Positions 6,832 through 14,030 of a DNA stretch of 14,070 nt are shown here, one piece after another. Each line of letters opens with the position of its first letter. The first letter of the stretch is position 1. The notes under the pieces were generated by a model that worked only from the letters and a program-made list of their open reading frames with translations, was not told the origin of the DNA and did no database searches. Both the position numbers and the translations under genes were made by a program. This DNA is from Flavobacteriales bacterium (GTDB lineage Bacteria > Bacteroidota > Bacteroidia > Flavobacteriales > Flavobacteriaceae), in contig JALWYR010000191.1 of the NCBI GenBank assembly GCA_027003085.1, positions 1-14,070 on the forward strand, written 5' to 3'.

Positions 6832-8247
6832 TTAGTCATCATTAATGACAGCGTAAGTATCATTGAAATAGCGATAAAGATATAGAACGCCTATGCTGCT
6901 TAAAATCAAAATCATCGGGTAAATTTCGTATCTATATCGCGTTTGAATTTCTATAAACAAATACACCAACCAAAAAGCCAATACCACAATAACCGGAAGA
7001 CTTATTATTTCATCAACTTTCTTATTTCGTAAATTAAATACTACGGCAATAAAGGCGAAAAACCAAAAAACGAAATATAATAATTGGGTGGGATGTTTTA
7101 AAGAATAGTATTTTCCTTTGTTTGAAATGTTTTTTGTGAGTGCCCAGAAAAAAGATGCGTCATCATTGCCCCAGAATATTTTTATTTTATCAAAAAACAA
7201 GGCAACAAGCTTTGATTTGTCTTTGGTCCTTTCTTTGATTTTTTGCTTGGCTATTTTCTCAAAATGATCAACGTCATTTAGGAGCGCTGCATCATCAACC
7301 GAATATTTTCCTTTTGTTTGATGATTAAAACCAACTAAAAATTTATAACTGGGAGTAGGATTATAAAAAAGTCCGGTGTTATTGACCTTGGAGTAAATAA
7401 TTAACTGGCTTGCAATAATTAATACCAGATAATATGATGTAATAAGTTTAAATAACGAAACACTTAATTTCTTCAATGTTTGTAAATGATTATTCGTGTT
7501 ATTCAAGTTAGCCAACAAAATCAATAATATTATGGCAATAAAATAAATAACAGCGGTTGGTCTGAACAATTGTGCAAATCCGAGAACCAGGCCGACAAGA
7601 AACAAACTTCGGGATTTAAAATACAAGGATATGGCCATCAAAGAAAAAAATATGGAAATCGTTTGATTTGTTAGAACAGAAGTGTAAATAATAAATGGCG
7701 GAAAAATAGTGGCAAAGAAAGAAGCGATTTTTCCGGCATCGGGTTTGTTTGCTTGTTTTAAAATGTCATATAAAAAATATACAATGCTTGTACTAAGCAG
7801 GACATTAATAAATTTCAACACAAACACGGAATGGAAAAGATGATAAATAATACCTTCATAAATGGTAAAAGGAATATTATAAGCGAAAGTATGGAAATAT
7901 CGAATGTCAAAGGCACTAAAATCCCCATCCGAAAATTGTTTGGCGGTTTTAAGTAATAATGCAAAATCGGAAAAGGGCTTCGTATCAACTGCAATGATCC
8001 AATAAAGCCGAAGTATAAAAGCACTCAATAGCATTAATCGAAGGTATTGCGCATCTGAAATTTTAATGGTCAACAAAAATTTACTAATGCGATATAGGAG
8101 AATAAAAGTGGCGCTTAAATAAAACATCAACACAATCCACGAAATATTCTTTAACGCTGCCGTGGATATTTCATAAATAATCAAACCGAAAACAAGTACG
8201 GCTATCCAGTTGATTAATTGATATAAAAATCTGATTTGAATTTTCAT
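6832..8247 (-). CDS. GT-C (ArnT/PMT-like, family 39-type) membrane glycosyltransferase
   Basis: The protein has 471 residues, with about ten or more hydrophobic helices. GT-C signs are a first extracytoplasmic loop after helix 2-3 with AVDTKPFSDFALLL (86-99; acidic Asp88 and Asp94), an amphipathic stretch around 104-140, LFRPTAVIYF (227-236), and a C-terminal TRYRYEIYP motif typical of ArnT/PMT relatives. Such enzymes use a polyprenyl-phosphate sugar as donor and act on the periplasmic side, on lipid A, O-antigen or protein. The gene directly upstream (4 bp gap) is a GtrB-like enzyme that would make such a donor, so the two probably form a functional pair. The acceptor is inferred to be the polysaccharide of this locus. 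The ATG at 8247 is the only reasonable start. A palindrome and an orphan leader repeat follow the gene before the flippase. Confidence 0.72.
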   Translation of the reverse strand: MKIQIRFLYQLINWIAVLVFGLIIYEISTAALKNISWIVLMFYLSATFILLYRISKFLLTIKISDAQYLRLMLLSAFILRLYWIIAVDTKPFSDFALLLKTAKQFSDGDFSAFDIRYFHTFAYNIPFTIYEGIIYHLFHSVFVLKFINVLLSTSIVYFLYDILKQANKPDAGKIASFFATIFPPFIIYTSVLTNQTISIFFSLMAISLYFKSRSLFLVGLVLGFAQLFRPTAVIYFIAIILLILLANLNNTNNHLQTLKKLSVSLFKLITSYYLVLIIASQLIIYSKVNNTGLFYNPTPSYKFLVGFNHQTKGKYSVDDAALLNDVDHFEKIAKQKIKERTKDKSKLVALFFDKIKIFWGNDDASFFWALTKNISNKGKYYSLKHPTQLLYFVFWFFAFIAVVFNLRNKKVDEIISLPVIVVLAFWLVYLFIEIQTRYRYEIYPMILILSSIGVLYLYRYFNDTYAVINDD

Positions 8248-8251
8248 AAAT

Positions 8252-9193
8252 TTATTTTTCTATAATCTTGTCAATTAAATAACGAGGCCGCTTTTTTGTT
8301 TCGATAAAAATCTTCCCAATATATTCTCCTATTATCCCCAATGCAAATAACTGACTGCCTCCAAAGAAAATAATTAAAATAATAATTGAGAACCAACCGG
8401 TAATTGTGTTCCCCAAAAGGAGCTGAACACTAGCCCAAATTATTAAAATAAGTGAAATAATAAGCGAAAACACACCAAAATATAATACCATTTTAAGCGG
8501 TTTCGCCGAAAAAGACGTAATACCGTCCCAAGCAAATGCCAGCATCTTTTTAAAAGGATATTTACTGTTTCCTTTGACCCGCTTCAATCTTTTGTAATAA
8601 ACTTTTGTGGATTGTAAACCAATGTTGGGGAAAATAGCGCGTAAGAACAAATGCGATTCTTTGTATGCCAAAAAGAAATTTAAAGCCTTGTTATCAATAA
8701 GTCTGAAATCAGCATGATTAAAAATTATTTTAACCCCCAAAAAATTCATCAATTTGTAAAATAATTGTGCCGTAGTTTTCTTAAAAACAGTATCGGTGGA
8801 ACGGTCTTCTCTGACGCCATAAACAATGTTGTTGCCTTTAAAATAAGCATCAAGCATTTGCTTAATAACATTGATGTCGTCTTGCAAATCAACATCCATT
8901 GTAATATAAACGTCAAATTTATCCCTGAATGTTTCCAAACCTGCAAGTAAAGCTTTTTGATGTCCGAAATTCGTACTTAATTTTATTGCGTTAACATACG
9001 GCTTATCGATTTTTGAAATAAGTTGCCAAGTATTATCGATACTACCGTCATCTACAAAACAAATACGACTTTTTTCGGAAATATTTTTTGACGCAACCAA
9101 ATTTTCGAAATAATCAAATATTTTTGGTAAAACTTCCGGTAGAATTTCCGATTCGTTATAACAGGGGAAGACAAGTAATAATCTAGCCGGCAT
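8252..9193 (-). CDS. GtrB/DPM1-like family 2 glycosyltransferase (polyprenyl-phosphate sugar synthase)
   Basis: The likely reaction is transfer of a sugar from UDP- or GDP-sugar to undecaprenyl phosphate. Over 313 residues it has a GT-A domain (RLLLVFPCYNESEILPEVLP at 4-23, FVDDGSIDNTW at 46-56, a DVD metal motif at 100-102 in ITMDVDLQDD) and the family's KRVKGNSKYPFKKMLAFAWDGI stretch (204-225). Two C-terminal transmembrane helices follow at about 233-258 and 266-290, then QLFALGIIGEYIGKI and a basic tail. Length and layout match GtrB/CsbB-type proteins. ATG at 9193 is preferred over an in-frame TTG at 9235, because MPARLLLVFPCYNE is the normal family N-terminus; the alternative adds 14 residues. 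It is the first gene of the leftward operon and is divergent from pncB. The sugar is not deducible. Confidence 0.87.
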   Translation of the reverse strand: MPARLLLVFPCYNESEILPEVLPKIFDYFENLVASKNISEKSRICFVDDGSIDNTWQLISKIDKPYVNAIKLSTNFGHQKALLAGLETFRDKFDVYITMDVDLQDDINVIKQMLDAYFKGNNIVYGVREDRSTDTVFKKTTAQLFYKLMNFLGVKIIFNHADFRLIDNKALNFFLAYKESHLFLRAIFPNIGLQSTKVYYKRLKRVKGNSKYPFKKMLAFAWDGITSFSAKPLKMVLYFGVFSLIISLILIIWASVQLLLGNTITGWFSIIILIIFFGGSQLFALGIIGEYIGKIFIETKKRPRYLIDKIIEK

Positions 9194-9383
9194 TTTTTCG
9201 GTTTTTCCCGAAGTTAGCAAAAATAAAATTTCCAATAAATGATTTTAATTAATAAATAAATGATGTCTTGCTATTAAATACCACCAAGGATTGGCATAAA
9301 GCTTGTCCGTTTGCGCAACTTGACTCTTATTTTTTGGTTTTTGGAACGAAAAACAGGAAATTTGTCCGTAGAATCATCAAATT
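9194..9383. promoter_or_regulatory. Divergent intergenic region between the polysaccharide operon and pncB
   Basis: This 190-base gap must hold the promoter of the leftward operon and of the rightward pncB. The leftward half (9220-9300) is very AT-rich. The rightward half is repeat copy B. A TTG at 9303 and TATTTTTTG near 9329 loosely resemble the Bacteroidota -33 (TTTG) and -7 (TAnnTTTG) elements, but the spacing is slightly long, so this is only suggestive. TTCGG and CCGAA flank a short A-rich loop at 9198-9212, just before the GtrB-like start. Confidence 0.35.
9304..9375 (+). repeat. Direct repeat copy B: leader immediately upstream of pncB
   Basis: This is the partner of 6661-6730, same orientation, about 80 percent identical with two extra bases before CGAAAAACAG. 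It ends 9 bases before the pncB ATG at 9384, so it is probably the native promoter/leader. The shared core GTTTGCGCAAC is nearly palindromic (TTGCGCAA), which would suit a regulator binding site. Confidence 0.7.
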
Positions 9384-10814
9384 ATGACCGAAAAATTTTC
9401 GCTTTTTCATAAAGGGCTCTATACCGACCTCTACGAACTGAGCATGGCGCAGGGATACTACTTGAACCACCTGCATGATCATAAGGCCTGGTTCGATTAT
9501 TTCTTCCGGCGTATGCCCTGCGGAAGCGGTTATGTGATTTTTGCCGGCCTGGCCGATTTGGTCCGGGCCTTGGAAAATTTTCGCTATGCAGATGAGGATT
9601 TGAATTATCTGTCCGGTCAAGGTTTTCGCAAGGAATTTTTGGATTACTTAAAAAATTTCCGGTTTACGGGCGAACTCATCGCGCCGCGCGAAGGCGAAGT
9701 GGTTTTCAACAACGAACCCTTGGTAACAGTGCACGCTTCCATCATCGAGGCACAACTCATTGAAAGCTTGTTGCTCAATTACCTGAATTTCCAATCCCTG
9801 GTGGCCACGCGCGCGGCCCGCATCGAACATGTGCTCCGTCCCGGACAAACCTTTATGGATTTCGGCCTGCGCAGGGCGCAGGGCTGGGCTTCGTATATGG
9901 CCGCGCGGGCCGCGGTCATCGGCGGTGCTTCGGCCACTTCGCACACCGATGCCGGACGGCTCTACGGCTTACGGGTTTCGGGCACCATGGCCCATTCGTG
10001 GGTTCAAACCTTCGACGACGAACTGGAAGCGTTCAGACGCTATGCCCGAGTATATCCCGACCGGGCGGTTTTGTTGGTCGATACCTACGATACGCTTCGC
10101 TCGGGCGTGCCCAATGCTATCACCGTGGCCAAAGAATTGGAAGCCCGCGGGCACCGGCTTCAAGCCATCCGTATCGACAGCGGCGACATGGCCTATCTTT
10201 CGCGTGAAGCCCGCAGAATGTTGGACGAAGCCGGTTTGGACTACGTCAAAATCATTTCGTCCAATTCGCTGGATGAGTTTATTATTCGCAGTTTGAACCA
10301 GCAGGGCGCCGCATTAGACGGTTTCGGTGTGGGTACACGCTTGGTTACTTCCTACCAATGTCCGGCCTTGGACGGCGTTTACAAACTCTCGGTTTTCGAC
10401 GGCCAACCGCGGCTCAAAATTTCCGAAGACGTGGCCAAAATTTCCTTACCCGGCAGCAAAAAACTTTATCGCATCTATGATGACCGCGGCTTGTTCTACC
10501 GCGACGCCATCATTCTGGACGATGAAAAAATCCATAAGGTGGAACGCATTTTCCATCCCGACTACGAATTCAAAAACACACCCATCGCCGGCCTTCGTGC
10601 CGAACCGCTTCGCCATGCCGTGATGCGCGATGGCCGTTTATGCGTGGATTTGGAAACCGACCCGTATCGTATTTCGGAATACCGCCGCGAACGTATGCGG
10701 CACATTCCGCCCGAAACCTTGCGTTTCGAAAATCCGCATATCTACAAGGTGGGCGTCAGCCGGAAACTCTTCGACCTGCGGCGCGAACTCATCCGGCGTC
10801 ATTCATCGTTTTAA
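9384..10814 (+). CDS. pncB: Nicotinate phosphoribosyltransferase
   Basis: This enzyme makes nicotinate mononucleotide from nicotinate and PRPP with ATP use, the entry step of the cytoplasmic NAD salvage (Preiss-Handler) pathway. The 476 residues fit the usual 470-490. Visible motifs in order are GLYTDLYELSMAQGYY (11-26), FFRRMPCGSGYVIFAGL (40-56), NNEPLVTVHASIIEAQL (109-125), FGLRRAQG (160-167), GTMAHSWVQ (200-208) with His203 in the place of the phosphorylated histidine, LLVDTYDTLRSG (230-241), IRIDSGDM (262-269), ISSNSLDE (291-298) and GFGVGTRL (313-320). All key blocks are intact. The ATG at 9384 is clear. It is divergent from the polysaccharide operon and 93 bp upstream of porX on the same strand. 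Its codons are clearly GC-richer than the leftward operon, as expected for core chromosome. Confidence 0.95.
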   Translation: MTEKFSLFHKGLYTDLYELSMAQGYYLNHLHDHKAWFDYFFRRMPCGSGYVIFAGLADLVRALENFRYADEDLNYLSGQGFRKEFLDYLKNFRFTGELIAPREGEVVFNNEPLVTVHASIIEAQLIESLLLNYLNFQSLVATRAARIEHVLRPGQTFMDFGLRRAQGWASYMAARAAVIGGASATSHTDAGRLYGLRVSGTMAHSWVQTFDDELEAFRRYARVYPDRAVLLVDTYDTLRSGVPNAITVAKELEARGHRLQAIRIDSGDMAYLSREARRMLDEAGLDYVKIISSNSLDEFIIRSLNQQGAALDGFGVGTRLVTSYQCPALDGVYKLSVFDGQPRLKISEDVAKISLPGSKKLYRIYDDRGLFYRDAIILDDEKIHKVERIFHPDYEFKNTPIAGLRAEPLRHAVMRDGRLCVDLETDPYRISEYRRERMRHIPPETLRFENPHIYKVGVSRKLFDLRRELIRRHSSF

Positions 10815-10907
10815 GAATCGGAACACCTTCGAACCGAAATAAATTCCCGTCCCGGGCGTTTATGATTTTGTAGGCGCAAAACGCACATTTTCCCAAAAAT
10901 CAAAACC

Positions 10908-12452
10908 ATGAAACAACGCATCCTTTGGATCGACGACGAGATAGAACTTTTCAAGCCCCACATTATTTTCCTTGAAAAAAAAGGATATGAAGTGATCACG
11001 GCCACCTTTGCCGCCGAAGGCATCGATTTGCTTAAACAACAAAAATTCGACGTAATCTTTCTGGACGAACAAATGCCCGGCCTTCACGGCTTGGACGCCC
11101 TGATGGAAATTCGCCGCATCGACCCCTACCTGCCTGTGGTCATGATTACCAAATCCGAAGAAGAAAACATCATGGAAGAAGCCATCGGCAAGGAAATAAC
11201 CGATTACCTTATCAAGCCCATCAATCCCAACGAAATTATCGTGAGCTTGAAAAAGATTTTCCGTAAACGCGATTTGGTCACCGAGCAATCCATTCAGAAT
11301 TACCAGCGCGAATTCCGTAGCATTGCCATGGATCTTTCCTACACCGACACCTGGGACGGATGGGTGGAACTTTACAAAAAACTGCTCTATTGGGACCTCA
11401 AATTGGATGAAATCGACGACCGGCAGATGCGCGAAATTTTCGAAGGCCAAATGGCCGAAGCCAACCGCGCCTTTTTCCGCTTTGTGGAACAAAACTATAT
11501 GGACCGGCTCCAAGAAACGGGCGACGAACTCCCCGCATTGAGCCACGAAGTGCTAGGGCGCTACCTGCTACCCGATGCCGGTAAGCCCGTCCTGCTGGTG
11601 GTCATTGACAACTTACGCTACGACCAATGGATGAGCATCTACCCCTTGCTCAAAGACCGTTTCCGGCTACGTGCCGAACACGCCTATTACAGCATCCTGC
11701 CCACGGCCACGCAATATGCCCGCAACGCCCTTTTTGCCGGCCTGATGCCCGCACAAATCAAAAAACGTTTCCCGCAATACTGGAAAGACGACCCCGACGA
11801 AGGCGGCAAAAATCTTTACGAAAAGGAATTTTTCACCGATTTCCTCCAACGCAAAAAAGTCCGGGCCGACATCGAGTTTTTCAAAATACTGAATTACCGT
11901 TTCGGCGAGCGCACCGCACGCGACATTCCCTCATTGGGTGCCAAGGACATCATCGTTACGGTTTACAACTTTGTGGACATGATTTCCCATGCCAAAACCG
12001 AAATGGACATGATCAAAGAATTGGCCGCCAACGACCAGGCCTACCGTGCCCTCACGGCCACTTGGTTCGAAAATTCGCCGCTCTACCACATCATCGAAGC
12101 GGCCGCCCGCCAGGGCCGCACTATCCACCTGACCACCGACCACGGCACCATCAATGTCAAACGTCCCACCAAGGTTATCGGCGACAAGGAAACCAGCTTA
12201 AACCTGCGCTACAAGCTGGGCCGCAGCCTGACCTACAACGACAAGGACGTGATGGCTTGCCACCGGCCCGAACGCCTGCAACTGCCCTCGCCCTACGTGG
12301 GTGGAACCTATATTTTTGCCCGCGAAGATTACTTTTTCGTGTATCCCAACAACTACACGCACTATGCCCAACACTTTCGCAACACCTACCAGCACGGCGG
12401 TATCTCTTTGCAGGAAATGGTTGTGCCCTACGTAATTTTGGAGCCGAAGTAA
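10908..12452 (+). CDS. porX: PorX-type response regulator with PglZ domain (T9SS regulator)
   Basis: PorX is the response regulator partnered with histidine kinase PorY. It affects expression and function of the type IX secretion system and can act as a zinc-dependent phosphodiesterase. The 514 residues match known PorX. Residues 1-120 are a receiver domain: acidic pair Asp9/Asp10, phosphorylatable Asp53 in FLDEQMPGLHG, Thr81 and Lys103-Pro104. Residues 125-215 form a helical linker. From about 225 the alkaline phosphatase-superfamily PglZ domain carries VVIDNLRYDQW with Asp234, a candidate catalytic Thr in LPTATQYARN (264-273), NFVDMISH (354-361) with Asp357 and His361, TTDHGT (409-414) with Asp411 and His412, and YQHGGIS (494-500) with His496, so the metal site looks complete. 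The ATG at 10908 gives the normal start. No kinase gene lies in this window. Confidence 0.93.
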   Translation: MKQRILWIDDEIELFKPHIIFLEKKGYEVITATFAAEGIDLLKQQKFDVIFLDEQMPGLHGLDALMEIRRIDPYLPVVMITKSEEENIMEEAIGKEITDYLIKPINPNEIIVSLKKIFRKRDLVTEQSIQNYQREFRSIAMDLSYTDTWDGWVELYKKLLYWDLKLDEIDDRQMREIFEGQMAEANRAFFRFVEQNYMDRLQETGDELPALSHEVLGRYLLPDAGKPVLLVVIDNLRYDQWMSIYPLLKDRFRLRAEHAYYSILPTATQYARNALFAGLMPAQIKKRFPQYWKDDPDEGGKNLYEKEFFTDFLQRKKVRADIEFFKILNYRFGERTARDIPSLGAKDIIVTVYNFVDMISHAKTEMDMIKELAANDQAYRALTATWFENSPLYHIIEAAARQGRTIHLTTDHGTINVKRPTKVIGDKETSLNLRYKLGRSLTYNDKDVMACHRPERLQLPSPYVGGTYIFAREDYFFVYPNNYTHYAQHFRNTYQHGGISLQEMVVPYVILEPK

Positions 12453-12491
12453 TAAAAAGAAGAATTTTTGATCAACAAAAATATAACCAGC

Positions 12492-13238
12492 ATGAATCGA
12501 TTTGTATTACTCACTCTCCTGCCCACTTTTTTATTTTCGTGTAGCAACAATCCGGCAAATCATCCGGCAGGTTCAACAACCAAACTTGAAACGGAAAACA
12601 ATTTGGTAGAGAATGCCGAAAATCCGAATCCGGTATCATCCGATTTGGAAATTATGCAGCCGGAAATAATCGACGATTCCGATTGGTTGATTTTTCCCCT
12701 AGCGCACAAAGCACGGTCTAAAACACCCTTCGGTTCCAAAAGATCATATAACAACCCCGGTTATTGGAACATTGCGTTTTACAACATAAAAACCGGACAG
12801 ACCCGGCTACTTTCCGACAGTTTGAAAATGATTATACACTCCCATCAAATAAAAACACGCTTGGTGGCCCGTGTGGAAGGCCAATTGGAAAAGAGCGAAA
12901 GAATGCTATTTTATTTAATCGGTACGAAGGATGCTAACCGGGACGGGAAACTCAATTTTGCCGACCCGAAATATCTGTTTGTTTCCGACCTTTCGGGCAA
13001 TAATTTCCGGCAAATATCACCCGATGGTTACGATGTTGTTGATTGGTGGCACATCGATGGAACGGCCAAAATATTAATTCAAACCCGCAAATATTCGGAC
13101 AAAAAACATGACAAAGCTCCTGTCAATATCTTTTTCAGCTATGATTTGGACACCGGGAAGCCGGAACCCGTTTTTAAGAACGATTTTGTTTTAAAGACCC
13201 GACAACTACACCGCAAGCTATGGGCGGAATCAAAATAA
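12492..13238 (+). CDS. Small lipoprotein with an EF-hand-like calcium loop, unknown function
   Basis: The family is not recognised by name. Starting at ATG 12492 (an in-frame TTG at 12468 would add eight residues and spoil the signal peptide), the 248-residue product has a lipoprotein signal: MNR, hydrophobic 4-16, then LFSC with Cys17 as the lipidated residue. A low-complexity Asn/Glu/Pro-rich tether follows (18-58). The rest looks like beta-strand repeats, ending in a segment with DANRDGKLNFAD (147-158), which fits the canonical EF-hand loop pattern D-x-N-x-D-G-x-L-x3-D exactly. It runs directly into KYLFVSDLSGNNFRQISPDG, reminiscent of TolB-like or beta-propeller repeat proteins. It begins 39 bp after porX and may be cotranscribed. 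It is probably exported and membrane-anchored. Base composition is intermediate between porX and the leftward operon. Confidence 0.75.
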   Translation: MNRFVLLTLLPTFLFSCSNNPANHPAGSTTKLETENNLVENAENPNPVSSDLEIMQPEIIDDSDWLIFPLAHKARSKTPFGSKRSYNNPGYWNIAFYNIKTGQTRLLSDSLKMIIHSHQIKTRLVARVEGQLEKSERMLFYLIGTKDANRDGKLNFADPKYLFVSDLSGNNFRQISPDGYDVVDWWHIDGTAKILIQTRKYSDKKHDKAPVNIFFSYDLDTGKPEPVFKNDFVLKTRQLHRKLWAESK

Positions 13239-13314
13239 TGCATGACACCTAATTATTCATGATGATCGCTCCGGCGCCTTGCGGTCGCCTACGCGGCTCC
13301 ACAAGCCTTCGGGG

Positions 13315-13348
13315 CGCCGGCGGCGGAATGAAAATTCCGCTGCCGGCG
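13315..13348 (+). repeat. 15 bp hairpin with a GAAA tetraloop downstream of the lipoprotein gene
   Basis: Positions 13315-13329 pair with 13334-13348 around GAAA. All pairs are Watson-Crick except one G-T (13322 with 13341). GAAA is a GNRA tetraloop in RNA, favouring transcription on the plus strand. The hairpin lies 77 bases after the lipoprotein stop. The following sequence is GGCGCAAAGTTTTTG, so a terminator role is conceivable but the T-run is not adjacent. Confidence 0.6.
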
Positions 13349-13443
13349 GCGCAAAGTTTTTGACGGCAAATACTTCCGATGCCGGACAGGACATTATTCA
13401 ACGCCGCAACCGGAAAATTCCTCACTTGTTTTGCGCCGCCGGC
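13342..13443. repeat. 14 bp perfect inverted repeat enclosing a 74 bp unit
   Basis: GCCGGCGGCGCAAA at 13342-13355 is exactly the reverse complement of TTTGCGCCGCCGGC at 13430-13443. The enclosed 74 bases are of ordinary composition with no gene. The left arm shares 13342-13348 with the hairpin at 13315-13348, so the two structures cannot form together. It resembles the ends of a small non-autonomous element, but no target duplication is seen. Confidence 0.55.
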
Positions 13444-13691
13444 CCGCGCCTTCGGCGCGGCGCCGGCGCCCCTTGTCTTGTTCCGCCCTCCGCGAGCCCT
13501 GGCGGTCTCGCTCCGGTGCTCCGGGAGCCGGCACGCTCCGCCTGCGGCTTCGCGTTGGTCTCCCTTCGCAGCTTCGCAAGCCCTTCCGGCATCGCTGCGC
13601 TCTGCCGTCGGTCTTGCTCCGCGGGCTTCGGAGCCACCTGCGGTGTCTCCTCGCGGCCCTCGGAGCCCTTCGGTCTCCTCGGGCATTTTTT

Positions 13692-13739
13692 TGTCATTCC
13701 CGCACTCGCCTATGCGGACACAGACGCGGATGGGAATCC
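13692..13739 (+). repeat. TGTCATT-type palindromic repeat 1
   Basis: It begins TGTCATTCCCGC and ends GGGAATCC. ATTCCC (13696-13701) pairs with GGGAAT (13732-13737) around a variable middle. It is the first of five such units. Confidence 0.55.
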
Positions 13740-13763
13740 GGGGTCCCTTCGAGTTGTCCCCAC

Positions 13764-13794
<31 letters not shown>

Positions 13795-13831
13795 AAAAAG
13801 CAATATATTAAAGCCACCGGATGGCCAGGGC

Positions 13832-13878
13832 TGTCACTTCGAGGAAAGTGAGCCGCAGGCGAACGACGAGAAGTCACG
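13832..13878 (+). repeat. TGTCA-type repeat 3, left half of an inverted pair
   Basis: It starts TGTCACTTCGAGG and ends CGAGAAGTCACG. TCACTT (13834-13839) pairs with AAGTGA (13846-13851). Together with repeat 4, in opposite orientation 22 bases away, it forms a REPIN-like inverted pair. Confidence 0.55.
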
Positions 13879-13900
13879 TGTTTGAAACCAGCATCCGTGT

Positions 13901-13945
13901 CGTGATTTCTCAGTCGCGCCCTACGGGCGCTCCTTTGAAATGACA
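13901..13945 (-). repeat. TGTCATT-type repeat 4, inverted orientation
   Basis: On the minus strand it reads TGTCATTTCAAAGG and ends GAGAAATCACG, the same framework as repeat 3. The middle has a 6 bp hairpin, GCGCCC (13916-13921) with GGGCGC (13925-13930). Confidence 0.6.
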
Positions 13946-13976
13946 TGATGCTTCAATATTTAAAGTAGGCGAACGA

Positions 13977-14030
13977 TGTCATTCCGACGGAGTTTTGCCG
14001 GCGTCAGCTAGGCAAAACGACGAGGAATCT
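13977..14030 (+). repeat. TGTCATT-type palindromic repeat 5
   Basis: It starts TGTCATTCCGACGG and ends ACGAGGAATCTC. ATTCC (13981-13985) pairs with GGAAT (14024-14028), and inside it GTTTTGCC (13992-13999) pairs with GGCAAAAC (14011-14018). It is the last unit before the window end; nothing recognisable follows. Confidence 0.6.

Larger units (their letters stand above)
13239..13690. other. Gene-free, GC-rich, palindrome-rich spacer
   Basis: Long open frames occur on both strands at once, but they are rich in Arg, Ala, Pro and Ser, lack family features and overlap each other. They reflect GC-rich sequence poor in stop codons rather than genes. The stretch is packed with short palindromes, for example CCGGCGCC/GGCGCCGG at 13271-13278 and 13313-13320, and CCGCGCC/GGCGCGG at 13444-13450 and 13454-13460. 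Runs such as CTGCGGCTTCGC and CAGCTTCGC recur through 13540-13660. It is best read as decayed or clustered repeat sequence. Confidence 0.55.

Noticed and set aside
10860..11546. A 228-codon minus-strand frame opposite porX
   Set aside because: It is antisense to the strongly supported PorX receiver and linker region and has the composition of a codon shadow.
11627..12544. A 305-codon plus-strand frame overlapping porX in another frame
   Set aside because: It overlaps the conserved PglZ domain and is His/Arg/Pro-rich, typical of an out-of-frame shadow in GC-rich coding sequence.
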